Of a stretch of 64,000 bases of DNA, positions 33,728-44,417 are shown piece after piece; the stretch's first letter is position 1, and each line of letters starts with the position of its first letter. The stretch spans positions 126,696,373-126,760,372 of the forward strand of contig CM060709.1 in the NCBI GenBank assembly GCA_030686995.1, written 5' to 3'. A program made the translations under genes and the position numbers. The notes beneath the pieces were generated by a model. It was not told where the DNA came from and did not search any database. It saw only the letters and a program-made list of their open reading frames with translations. This DNA is from Artemisia argyi. Its lineage: Eukaryota; Streptophyta; Magnoliopsida; Asterales; Asteraceae.

Positions 33728-34507
33728 TGTTGACATAAATAATGTATGAAAACGTTATTTATATTTTTCGATATCTCTATATTTTGACGATCACAAAATG
33801 TAAACTCATCAAACGTAAGATTACTACGTAAACAAGTATTAAGCTAGTTTATATCACTATATCCAATTTAATCACTTAAGGTATGGATAAACAAGTGTTT
33901 AATACATCTCATGATCAAATGGGTATTTAATTAACTAATACAAAGTTTATTTAATTATATAAACATATTATATATTTTTGAAAAACACTTTTGGTAATAA
34001 AGAAAAATGTTTTAATCATACTAAATATATGATTTCAAATTTTTAACCAAAATCAGTTAGTTTTTCACCAAATAAACTTTCCCCACTAAAAAACAAAAAT
34101 TCTGGCCGTTACAGCTGGGCGGCCCCCTTAATTATAAGGGGCGGTCCCCTTAATTTTAAGGGGTCCGGCCTTGAATTAAGGGAACCGGCCAGGTTCCTGT
34201 GTCAGAAATTGTCAGAATTCTTCTCCTATAAATACCACCTTAATTCTGGAATTTTGCCTTACCTTTTGCACGAAATTTTCAGATCTCAAACTCTCTAAAC
34301 ATCCTCTAAAACCCTTTGATCATTTGTATATTAATCCTTATTTCAAGTGATTCAATCCCTTATCATCCATCCTCATCCAAAGTGCAAAAGAAGAACACTC
34401 CTTCTACAACTAAGTTCAAGAAGTATTGAAGAGTAGTTTGTGCATAGTGTATATATATATCATTTGTGAAGTTGTGTTGTGTTTGTAATAAGTAGTTTAG
34501 AAGAAAT
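33728..34507 (+). repeat. E4 3' LTR, truncated by E5
   Basis: Matches 25566-26347 with about 15 differences by eye, then stops at AAGAAAT where E5 begins. The remaining 520 bp should lie beyond the right edge of the window. Confidence 0.87.
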
Positions 34508-34842
34508 TATTAGGTCACTATTTAGTAAACACAAGTATGAGAAAATAGATGAGAATGAGAGATGGTTGATTATAAGAAATGAGAGAAGATAATTTGCAAG
34601 AGTTTCCTTAATGTATTCAAATAACCAACAATAATAAAGTGTACATGAGCTTGGTATTTATAAGGGGAGGAGTAGGGCAACACTCCCTTCCTCCCTCTTA
34701 CTCCTTAACGTGGGCTTTCAAGGCCCATGGACTAGCTTACTTAAGCCTAGTAACATTAACATAGTGAAATAAATAACTAAGCAACCTATTACAAAAGGTA
34801 ATGACCGAGACTTGACTAAAATACAAAAGTATGATCCCAACA
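34508..34842 (-). repeat. E5 3' LTR (about 335 bp)
   Basis: On the minus strand begins TGTTGGGATCATAC at 34842 and ends near TGACCTAATA at 34508, with a TATA box (TATAAATACC) in the middle. ATCTCCCCCT at 34843-34852 is the complement of its polypurine tract. The terminal TA instead of CA may be a mutation. Confidence 0.7.
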
Positions 34843-37213
34843 ATCTCCCCCTAAGGGTCAGTCATCACGGTTGCTTGACGTCTTCATCTTTGTCGTTGAC
34901 TTGTGACATGTAAAACTCTAGACGTCTTCAAAATAGTTGAATGATAATGAATGTACTTTGCTCTATTTCTTTGATCTTTGGTGATGATGTAGTGATTGTG
35001 TCATGAAGTAGTCTGCCATTCGTCACTCCTGCGTCTGTGGTGGTTGTCCGCCATTCCAACATACTCATACATCTTCGGACTTATACTTTCACGTGCACGA
35101 AGTTCCTTTTCATACTCTAAGATCTTTAGTCTTTATACTTTGTAGATTCTTCTTTATTGACGTAGAATCTTTCTTTGAACTTTGTGGTGCTAAGATCTTT
35201 GGGGGAGCTATCATTTGCTTCAAGATGTATGTATGAGCATGTTGGAATCTACCATCATGGAAGTGAGGTACCTGCAAGTAAACAGTTAGCAATAAATACC
35301 CGGTACTTACAGATAAGGAATTAGAGTTCATCAACATCATATTGTGAAGACTCCCTCTAATCCTTATCCAGGCCGTTCCCATATCAGATACTCCCGAAGG
35401 AGCTTACGATGCCTACTAAGTAGCTCAATGACTGGGTGAGTCGCTGGGGATCACTCCACGACTGTAGACCACTATGGAACCACCGCAAACACTAAGCGTA
35501 ACCCTTGTGGGGTTACCGAAGTGACCTGCTGTCAGGGCTGTTTGATGTTGACCCTGGCAGGATTTCCGTTCAATCATTGAGAAATACATTAGTAATCCTC
35601 TCATAAACGTTCTCGGCAGATTGCTACGATCTGCGAAGGACTCGATAATTTACAACTGGTGTCCATTGATGTAGAACACCAGTTGTAGAAATACTAAGTG
35701 TTCCTAAGAGATCTTTGATGTATCTCAATGCTCTAGACTCTATAAGTGCACACTTAGGTGTCCTATGCGGAGACTAGGGAGGGGTCTCCTGCTTCAATAT
35801 CAACTATCTCTAAGAGATAAGTCGATAGATTACACTGGTTCCCCGTGAGAATGAAACAAGCTCTTTTAAGAGAACTTGAGTGGTTAAGAAGGTTTAGTGC
35901 ATTGCGTCACTGGGTCCATGACGACTTTATCTTCAATATCGGTGTTGTCTTTTGCAACAACTAGTAGCATACGTATTGAACCCGGTGTCTACCCTAAGGT
36001 TGAACATATGGAGGGCTATTTCTTTTCAGCCTTTTCTTTTACATTTCTTTTTAATTCTTCAACTCCTTCTTTCCCTTTCATTCTTTACTCCTTTTTTCGT
36101 ATCATACCTAAGGACTTCTAATTCTAACTATGGGAGATGTCCTTGGGTAGATCCCTTCGGCTCTGGCGGATCATAGGACGGTTTTTCCTATCTTAATCAC
36201 CTTATAACTCCTTGATTAACCGACAGTAGCCAAGAAATCTTTGATTGAAAATCTCTCAAAGTGTTTGTGATAATCAAATATTTTGGTTAACACTTTTGAG
36301 AGTTTTGTGTACACTTTTGAGGGGCTCCCCCTTCACATGTGCTCATAAGTATTTAATAAATTTGCACATGCGGGAGGAGCAAGCATTTTGAATTGATCCA
36401 CTTTCCGTGAACAAGACCGATTCGAGACACGCTTACATCACTAGTTAAACTAGCTTGAAGTTATTACCCGGCCTGGTCAGGTCCACAGAAAGTTTCTCGA
36501 GACGGTACATTTCTACTAAGACAAATCCTTTTCGAGACATGCTTACGTGGTTAGTTAAAGAGATACATTGTCAGCTTTTAGGTGACAACTAGCTCTAGTA
36601 ACTAACTTGATGTTATTACCCGTCGAGGATAAGTCTTTCCGATATTACTAACTTTTATTGTCTCGTCAATTCCTGGGTCATTTCTGAGTCTAGCTCGCAC
36701 ATGATACATCTTTTAGCCTTTTGGCTACTTATATTTTAATCACTTTTTCATTTTCTCCCCCTCAAAAATAGCATATAATATGATGTTTTTGACAAACCTT
36801 TTAGATTAAAATATGCCTTTTTGAGTCTTATGGGGAGATTCACCAAGAACTTTTGATTTTGAACAAAGTATTTTGTTTTGACAAGTGCTCCCCCTCAACA
36901 AGTGATTCGGTCTTATTGAGGTGAAATACTTGTCCTTTTGAGCAGAATTATGGAAATTCATAAACATTTGATTAATTCTACTCAAAAGTAAGAAGCCTTC
37001 GCTCCTTATATTAGGATTGAGGCACTGATGCGTACTTCAGGGTCCTTTCTTTACAAGTTCGGGTTGTGCACTGTAATGTGTGCACAAGCCATAATGAAGA
37101 ATAGTATTTGACAAATCAAATCAAATTCTTACAACATTCTACCATTCTGGTCTCTGAAATGTCAACACCGGAAATCCTGGTCTGCCTCCAACATAGCTTT
37201 CTAATCTCCTGAA
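34843..37213 (-). other. E5 3' noncoding region
   Basis: About 2.4 kb without protein-like ORFs. CT-rich complements of purine tracts occur near 34845, 36325, 36755 and 36887, again a multiple-tract pattern. Small ORFs at 35110-35382 and 35897-36176 show no recognisable domain. Confidence 0.6.
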
Positions 37214-37633
37214 CTAATCCCTGCGCTTCAACCGGTTCTCTATCCTTGTTATGAATCTGCGAGCTTCCCTGGCCTCATCGGTGTTCCACCTTTTAGATTT
37301 ACCCAGTGCTATGTCATCTAATCTGCTTTTGATGCCGTCTCTGACAAACTTCAGGGATTCATCACAGAACTTGTGTATTTCTTCATAGCCCATGAAGCAG
37401 TTACGACCGTTGACACTGCGGTATGTGAACCCAAATGCCGGATGCCTGATCAAGGAGTATTGAGATAAATGTTGAAGATTGGGGATGTCGAACAGGTTTG
37501 GTTTGGTGAGATTCAGCTTCTTCTGATAACTTTCCACTCCCAATTGAAGATCTTCTACTCTTTCTCTGATGACTATCTGCCTAATGAAGATTAGGAGAGC
37601 TGTGATAAAGGCAAGCTGCATTTCTTTGGGCAA
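37214..37633 (-). pseudogene. E5 accessory protein, C-terminal piece beyond E6
   Basis: Continuation of the accessory protein across the E6 insertion, in a new frame. It has a hydrophobic helix near its start (LAFITALLIFIRQIVI), VEDLQLGVESYQKKLN, and a basic C terminus ending RLKRRD and a stop. Fragments at 45811-46507 precede it. I recall the VEDLQLGVESYQKKLN block from predicted Asteraceae retroelement proteins. Function unknown. Confidence 0.72.
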
Positions 37634-37642
37634 GTTGCAAAG

Positions 37643-39035
37643 TGATGCGTGGGAATCGCACCTTGCTTTACCTCTCGAGGGATCTCGAGAAGCTTACAAC
37701 CCCCACCAGGCAGTGTACCTGATCGTTGTAGTATAGTATAGTGACAAGTACCGGGGGATTGATCGTTCAGCTTAGGAATAGTGTCGCTAGGATTAGAAAA
37801 CCTAATCAATAGTTCTAGAGGTGAGAGATGATTATTTTTGTATTTTTATATTTTTATGAAAGCAAGTAAAATCTCGGGTTTTGGAAGAGTGGGCGGAATT
37901 AGTTGCTATTCAACTAACCCAAAGCTATTAAAATAATGAAAATAAAATTAAACTAAATTATACTAAAGTTGTGAGCAGTGGTTGGAGAAATTGTGTTTAC
38001 TTAGACTTCACTACTCCCTAGATATCTTTTACATGTTAATTACTTGTTACACTTGTATGAATGACGGATTGTATTCCTTAATACCATTCGTGGGGTGGCA
38101 TACATAACTCCCCAACTCTATGAGCTCTTATCTCCTCCTACACCATGACCCAGCACAACTATAGGGATTGTAAACAGTGGCTCATGCATTAAATACAACC
38201 AATAAAGACCTAGTACGCCTCGGTTCATGTTTCTTAAGACGTTCAAGCATGTTACCATTTGGAGATCTGCCAGTTTTCTTAAGCCTAACATATAAATCAT
38301 TCATTCAAAACAAGAATAGACAAGTAATCAACACATAATCAACATCTAGGTTTCATTAGATCTAAGCAAACACAAAAGAGATCTAGCCTAGCATAATGGA
38401 ATTGAGACAAGAACAAAATATAAACAACCAACACATAGACATATTGATTGAATTGAAAGTACACTTATCTCAATTACAATGCAAGGTCTCAAGGGTTTGG
38501 AACCCTTGAAAAACCTGTAAAAGAGGCACCAAAATCGTCTTTAGGGTTTCACCAAAACTTCTCCTCTTTTATGAAAAAACTAGAAAACTATATATAGGAA
38601 AAACAGGCTGACGGCGTCAAGAGTTACTTGTGACGTCGTCACCTCGCCGCCATATACTTCCTCGGACGGCCTTGATCCACTTATGACGGCCTATGTGACG
38701 CCGTCACCACCCACGGTATATTATTTTTGCCACTTTGACGCCGTCACGAATCCTTCTGACGCCGTCACCACCTTCGGTGTTTAATTCCTCATGTCTGACG
38801 CCGTCAAGATGGTGGTCTTGACGCCGTCACCTTGTATTTTCAGCATGGAAATTTGGTACTTAGCCGTTTTCTTCACTTTTATGCTCCAAAAACGTCCAAA
38901 ATAGCTTCTTTTCCAGAATTCATTCTCCAAACACCTAAAATCACAAAAGGAACGATTTAAGGCAATATTTGATCAAATAAAGTCGGATTCGGGCTTAAAT
39001 GACCCCCTAAAAACGGATCATTTTTCGCCTCATCA
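37643..39035 (-). repeat. E6 3' LTR
   Basis: TGATGCGTGGG to GCCTCATCA. It has a tRNA-Asp-like segment at 37723-37737, a TATA box at 38588-38598 (minus strand) and seven TGACGSCGTCA palindromes between 38609 and 38829. Confidence 0.95.
38588..38829 (-). promoter_or_regulatory. E6 LTR promoter: TATA box and seven TGACG palindromes
   Basis: Palindromes start at 38609, 38631, 38696, 38736, 38757, 38796 and 38819, plus a half site at 38684. On the minus strand they occupy the 10-240 bp upstream of the TATA box. The right LTR repeats this at about 45363-45605, with one copy changed by C to T at a CpG and one restored relative to this LTR. Confidence 0.72.
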
Positions 39036-39036
39036 T

Positions 39037-39075
39037 ATACCCTTACACTTGAGATTTGCTTGTCCTCAAGCAAAT
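39037..39075 (-). other. E6 polypurine box and AGGA-loop hairpin
   Basis: On the minus strand a 9-bp perfect stem (39054-39062 with 39067-39075) closes the loop AGGA, then CTC, AAGTGTAAGGG and the LTR follow. The purine box is the likely plus-strand primer tract. Confidence 0.72.
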
Positions 39076-39606
39076 GAGCTTTTATTCTACTCAAAAGACA
39101 AGTTAGGGGTCATTTAACACTAATATAAATGTAATTACAACAAATAATTGTTCCACTAAAGACCAATAGACAAGCACGGAGGTCATACACAAGCACCTCA
39201 CAAATAGTGTTTAGATACTCACATCTCTCGGGTGTAATAAAGTAATATAACATTATGGAAATGGAAGATATCTCTCACTACCTGTCATAGCAAAATAGAT
39301 TACCATAGGCTTGGGAAAGGATCAAACCTCCACCACATGGCGTAAGCACCTAGGATAAACTATCAAAGAGGTCTTTTAAAGGGTTATAACGTTAGGTGTA
39401 GGGATATGAATTACACGGTTTTGTTGGATAAAGGAAGTTTTACTGGTGGCGAGTTAACAATCTCGGTTAATTACATGTACAAGATGGCGTTGCTAAGCCA
39501 AGACTAGACTCGACTTAAGCTAATAAATGAAAAATAACAAAAACATAAAATAAACATAGAATAAAAACGGGATGGTAGTCCGTATGTTTTTTCTCTTTTT
39601 CTTTTC

Positions 39607-39644
<38 letters not shown>

Positions 39645-40610
39645 ATACACTTTTACCCTACCATCCGAAATAATACATCATAGGGGTTGAGAGTTCCCCT
39701 TACACTTGAATCTTTACATACTTTACATTAAACTATTCTAGTGACTCGAATTAAGAAAATTAAAACACTTGGAGCACTTTTAAGATTAACGCACGTATGG
39801 GGGTAATAAATGATGTTCTTCCCCATTACTCCATAAAATAAGTACTTACCCACGAGTCCCAATCGTCCCAAAACAATATGTACAAGGATATGACTCGACT
39901 TAGCAACCATGTAATCAATTAGAAAGTTAACTTAGGGTTTAACAAATAACAATAATGCACTAAAAATGAGCGCATACACGGAAGGCTAAGGCGATTTGGG
40001 TGTACATTTAAGTGGGGTGTAACAAATTCTTCCTTTAAGTAAAATGCTTAAAGTTAGAAACGAAAAGATAGGCTCGGAGGGGTGTACTAGGGGTTTTGTG
40101 TACTAAAAATGAGTACAACGCTAAGGGTGTGGGAAAAATTAGTTGACTTAACTAGCCAAGTAATATGACTTAAATGGTCAAGTAATTATAATACGGGTTT
40201 AACACAAGGGTGATCCTAATGCCTCTTATCATGTAGTAAATCCTACCACACGAATGTAGTCTCACTAGCGGTCTCGGGATGCATCACTAACGCAAGTTCT
40301 AGAATCTAAATGCTACTGGTACACTCATAAGCACCAATAATGAATGCTTTTCCTATCAAATCTAAAGGCGAACCTCACAATTTTGGGTGGAAAATTTTTC
40401 TGAATATACGGTTATGTGCTAGTCATACAATCTCCTATCCATGAGACGCTTGCTATGGCTAAAGTTTCACTCCTAAATGTTGTAAAAAATTTTAAATTTG
40501 GCGCTAAAATTACACTAACAAGTATTTCTCATAGTTTTATTACACATCTACTATCAAACAAGACAAACTCAAGCGAAAGTGCATATGTAAGGTATCATCT
40601 TTTTACCCTC

Positions 40611-40647
40611 CCCTTACACTTAAGATGAACATTGTCCCCAATGTTCA
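40611..40647 (-). other. Second E6 hairpin and purine box
   Basis: A perfect 9-bp stem (40626-40634 with 40639-40647) closes the loop GGGA on the minus strand, followed by AAGTGTAAGGGGAGGG. The stem sequence is unrelated to that at 39054, but the loop and box are kept. Confidence 0.7.
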
Positions 40648-40731
40648 AGTAAAGAATGTAAAAGTTAAAAAGTAAAGAGAATGAAATCAAATACTCCCCT
40701 GATTTGCTCGGTATGGATTATAGGTTGGCCA

Positions 40732-41494
40732 GGTTAAATCTTCCTCCAAGAAAATGAACAATCAAAGCTTCCCTTCCAGAATATAAATCATCTTCTTGTC
40801 ATAAATAACCTGTAAATCCTGACAAAAGTAGACAAGGCAACCTCGCGTAAAATCGGCGGCATCCTATATAAGCTACTAAATCCTAGAAAACAAAGTAAGA
40901 TATAATGCTTGTGGAATGAAGTTTGCAGATTTCCTGGAGATTATAAAACTTAATAATTCACAAAAACCATAAGACTCCGTTAGAAAAACAAAACCGGTAA
41001 AATTTCCAGATTTTACATCCTGACGCCGTCAAGAGCAATACCCTGACGCCGTCAGAATGGACCTGCAGAAATTCTTATGTTAAGTTTCCGGAAAATTTCT
41101 GGAAAAACTTTGTCCTACTTCCTGGAAAATCCTGCAAAACTTCATTATGACTCAATACAAGCATTTGACTCTAACAAATACGAATATACATGTTCATTTA
41201 ATATTGTGGAGAATCATGATCAGGTTGTTTCTTGAAAACATATTTGGGGTTTCCCCTTACACTTATCTTTTGCAAAAATACCTTTAGGTTGAAGTTAAGA
41301 CTAGGCTAAACAACATAATAAAGTATTTCCACATTTTGGTAGAGAAACATGATCAACCAACAATAAAAACAAAGCATGCATACGGAAGCAAATAACAATC
41401 AAACAAATAAAAATCACACAAAACATGGGTTGCCCCCCAAGAAGCGCTTTTCTTTATTTACGAGTCTTGTAGCTAGACTCAAAGTCATGGGTTA
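40732..41494 (-). other. E6 3' segment shared with E2 and E7
   Basis: Holds paired TGACGCCGTCA palindromes (41021-41031 and 41044-41054), the AAGTGTAAGGGG box near 41247 and the post-ORF box with three palindromic parts (41424-41494). Confidence 0.75.
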
Positions 41495-44245
41495 CTACGT
41501 GATCTCATCATTGGTTCCACTCTCTAGGTCGTCTTCTAAACTAGTATCGCTTTCATAGTGTAAGTACTTCGGATCTTCGAATTCGAAAACATCCCGTCGA
41601 TACTTAGAGCCAAGCTTACTAACATCCTTAAAGAACCCACAAGATAAATCAGAAATATTTCTACACCCTCTCCTAACATCATCATCACACAAGACAAGTT
41701 GGGAGCTCATCACATCGAGCCCGTCGCAATCTATCTCCCTAAGGTCTCTTCTTTTGTATGGCGTTTGGTATGAAATCCTCCTAATCTCGTCAGTGAAAGT
41801 CATGATTCCGTTCAAGTCATCCACTATCAACTTAGTGATTTCACAAAAGGGTGCTCCAAAGACGACTTGCGATAGCCTAGGGTCAACAAAGTCCTCTATG
41901 TTGTCCACAATCGTGAACTCCATAGGGAATGCCATATTTCCTACGAACACTTGGATTTCATGATCCTTACCAACCACCTTCTCTCCCTTGTAAATCATCC
42001 CCCATCTGCAGATATTGTTATAATGAAACAATGACATGAAATTCTTTGGCAGGAGTACATTAATGTATATGTTTTCGAAGTACTTATGACCGATCATGCA
42101 AGGGATTTTTAGGTTATTCGGATCACGTCGTTTGATCTTTCTCAACTCTCCATCCTTTGACCCATATAGATTCCCCTCAAGGGAGGGACGATACTCATAA
42201 ACCTCCTCACCATCCCTACGAAAAATTACCGTTCTAACACCATTGGTGAGTAATACACTACCATCTTTCTCATCAAGGATTGCTCCCGATTCATTGATGA
42301 ATGGCATCCCAAGGACAAGGTTGGTTAATGTTTGATTGGCGAGAGGGTCCACGTTATCAAACACGGTGAGGTTAGTATTGTAAACAAGCTCTCCAATCCT
42401 GATTGACAAATTCGCTACTACCCTTTCGCACGCAATGTGTTCTGGGAAAGCCTTGTGATATAGGGAAAGTGGGATTACGTTGACTGGGAAGCTAGGATCT
42501 ATATGACTATCAATTAAGACCTTTCCCTCAATGGTACAGGAGATTTTGAAAAGTTTAGAGCCGCTCTCCTCGGTTTGATTGCTACCTATACTAATAACTT
42601 CCTCTATTCCGGATTCTTCTATAACAGATTTACTCAAAATGGTTGGGCCTTTCTCCAGTTCCTCCGATGTCTCGTTCCTTTCATCCGGTTTGTTGGATTT
42701 CTGCGCGGTGCACTGCTCGGGTGAGTTGGTAGGTTCCCTTGCCGAAGCGTGGTCAACCTTTGAGATCTCATCCTTCGCTGTCTGACTGAGTTTGTCAGTT
42801 TGTTGTTGGGTTGGATTGGATGCTGCAGCTGATATTGTGGTGATGGTGTTTACGAAGTGGATTGGTCCAGGGGGGTTGATAGGTCCTTTTTCGTTAGGAG
42901 ATAGATGTTTGAATAGCTTGCTAGGAATTTTTATTTTTACAGGGGAGGCTGGTGGACTCATGATGGTAGCAGACTTAACCTCATCAACGTGAATGAGCTT
43001 ATTATCAATATGCTCTTTGATAGCCGTCAACAGATTACAAATCTTGTTGTTCACGTCAGCCTGCTGTTGTTTGAATTTTGTCTCGAGTGTAGTGAGCTGC
43101 AGTTCTTGAGAAAGAATGAATTTTTTTAAATCATCTTCACAGCTTCGCCTAGGGGTACTTTGCGATGGAAAATGTTCGGACCAAATGAGTGGTGAGGAGT
43201 CATTGAATGATACACTTCGTGTTTGATACCCTCTAAAATTAGGTTTATCCTTCCATGCCTCATATGCTTCGGCAGAAGTTCGAGGACCCTGCCCTACGTG
43301 TGATGATGTGAATTCGTTATAAGCACGTTTTGGAAGTTCCATGCAGTTGTAGGTCTCATGAGGGCCATTGCACAGTTTGCATGTAGAAGCGATTCTGCTT
43401 ACTTGGCTTGAAGGCTTATGAGCTTCGTAAGATTTCATAAGAGACTTGACTCGACCTTCAAGTTCCATGATCCTACGGTCGGGAGTGCTTGAATTGTTCG
43501 AAGGCAAAGATATTGCCTTGACTGTTTTGTTCAAATCACGGGGATCATTCCAACTTTCGTTGTCATAGAGAGCAAGATCTTCTATGAGTTCCCATGATTG
43601 TTCCGCACTAAGATCACGTAGCTTACCACCGGCCGATTGGTCAATGGTTCGCCTCGTGGAGATGTCGATATGGTCATAGAAGATTTGGACTTGGAGCCAA
43701 AGATCTATGCCATGATGAGGGACTTTTTGGAGTAAGTCCTTGAAACGAGTCCATGCTTCATACAGAGATTCATTTTGACGTTGTTGAAACATCAAGATGT
43801 CATTCCTAAGTTTAGTAGTTCTCCCCGGTGGGAAAAATTGAGTAAGGAAACGAGTGGTGAGATCATCCCATGTGGTGATGGATCCCGCGGGTAAACGCTC
43901 AAGCCATTGACTAGCTTGATCCCGTAGAGAGAATTGGAATAGGCGTAAACGGGTAGTCTCTCTAGTTTCAACACCTAGGTCTATGGAATCTACGATTTTG
44001 AGGAAGTCCTTAAGGTGTTGGTTTGGATCTTCAGAACGAAGTCCATGGAATGCACATCCGCTTTGCACCAACCGGATGGTGTCGGATCGCAAGGGGGTCA
44101 CATTGGCTCCGGTGAGCTCAATGGTGTTTCGGTAGCCTTGGTGGCTAGGTCGGGAATACTCTCCTAAGGTTCGGGGCCTAAGGGGTTCTAATGGTGGGTT
44201 TTGTTGTGGTGGGATGATGGGTTCAAAGATGTTACCACCTTCCAT
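41495..44245 (-). CDS. E6 gag with two degenerate retropepsin-like domains (916 aa)
   Basis: An intact long ORF. Residues about 60-230 are the retrotransposon-gag core (RLRLFQFSLRDQASQWLERL, FKDLLQKVPHHGIDLWLQ). Residues 289-301 are a short zinc knuckle CKLCNGPHETYNC. A Ser/Pro-rich linker follows, then two retropepsin-like domains at about 566-680 and 710-835. The first has HIDPSFPVNVIP where a protease would have DLGAS; it keeps an Asp but lacks the Gly. The second has YINVLLPKNFM and lacks even the Asp. No RT follows. The first 281 residues are about 95% identical to E7, after which the two diverge abruptly. The start lies near the leader end used in E7, and the last residues NDEIT match the end of E2 pol. 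It is probably a capsid protein; protease activity is doubtful. Confidence 0.88.
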   Translation of the reverse strand: MEGGNIFEPIIPPQQNPPLEPLRPRTLGEYSRPSHQGYRNTIELTGANVTPLRSDTIRLVQSGCAFHGLRSEDPNQHLKDFLKIVDSIDLGVETRETTRLRLFQFSLRDQASQWLERLPAGSITTWDDLTTRFLTQFFPPGRTTKLRNDILMFQQRQNESLYEAWTRFKDLLQKVPHHGIDLWLQVQIFYDHIDISTRRTIDQSAGGKLRDLSAEQSWELIEDLALYDNESWNDPRDLNKTVKAISLPSNNSSTPDRRIMELEGRVKSLMKSYEAHKPSSQVSRIASTCKLCNGPHETYNCMELPKRAYNEFTSSHVGQGPRTSAEAYEAWKDKPNFRGYQTRSVSFNDSSPLIWSEHFPSQSTPRRSCEDDLKKFILSQELQLTTLETKFKQQQADVNNKICNLLTAIKEHIDNKLIHVDEVKSATIMSPPASPVKIKIPSKLFKHLSPNEKGPINPPGPIHFVNTITTISAAASNPTQQQTDKLSQTAKDEISKVDHASAREPTNSPEQCTAQKSNKPDERNETSEELEKGPTILSKSVIEESGIEEVISIGSNQTEESGSKLFKISCTIEGKVLIDSHIDPSFPVNVIPLSLYHKAFPEHIACERVVANLSIRIGELVYNTNLTVFDNVDPLANQTLTNLVLGMPFINESGAILDEKDGSVLLTNGVRTVIFRRDGEEVYEYRPSLEGNLYGSKDGELRKIKRRDPNNLKIPCMIGHKYFENIYINVLLPKNFMSLFHYNNICRWGMIYKGEKVVGKDHEIQVFVGNMAFPMEFTIVDNIEDFVDPRLSQVVFGAPFCEITKLIVDDLNGIMTFTDEIRRISYQTPYKRRDLREIDCDGLDVMSSQLVLCDDDVRRGCRNISDLSCGFFKDVSKLGSKYRRDVFEFEDPKYLHYESDTSLEDDLESGTNDEIT

Positions 44246-44417
44246 GATGTCGGATGGTAAAGAGTTACGAACAAAGGCACGAAGAAATAAGATAGACTAA
44301 AGAAGACCTAAAAATAAAAATAAAAATCTTACTAGAAAGGAATCTAGCAAGTAGACCTAATAAAAAGAAATCCTAACCTAGACAATAACTATTCCCCGGG
44401 CTGCGGCGCCAAAAACT
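44246..44417 (-). other. E6 leader and primer-binding site
   Basis: The primer site on the minus strand, about 44393-44411, reads TGGCGCCGCAGCCCGGGGA, which matches tRNA-Asp well only in its first eight and last five bases. E7 carries the same variant. The leader is otherwise nearly identical to that of E2. Confidence 0.75.

Larger units (their letters stand above)
39036..40731 (-). other. E6 3' interior without genes
   Basis: No convincing ORF on either strand. It contains a 34-base T run (39609-39642), a hairpin with an AAGTGTAAGGG box beside the LTR (39037-39075) and a second such hairpin at 40611-40647. Confidence 0.65.

Noticed and set aside
38609..38829. CRISPR-like repeat array
   Set aside because: Repeats are only 11 bases, spacers are irregular and some repeats are half sites; it is a eukaryotic LTR promoter.
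39609..39642. Poly-T run as a retroposed poly-A tail
   Set aside because: It lies within the E6 interior with no adjacent retroposon body or target duplication; simple homopolymer expansion is enough.
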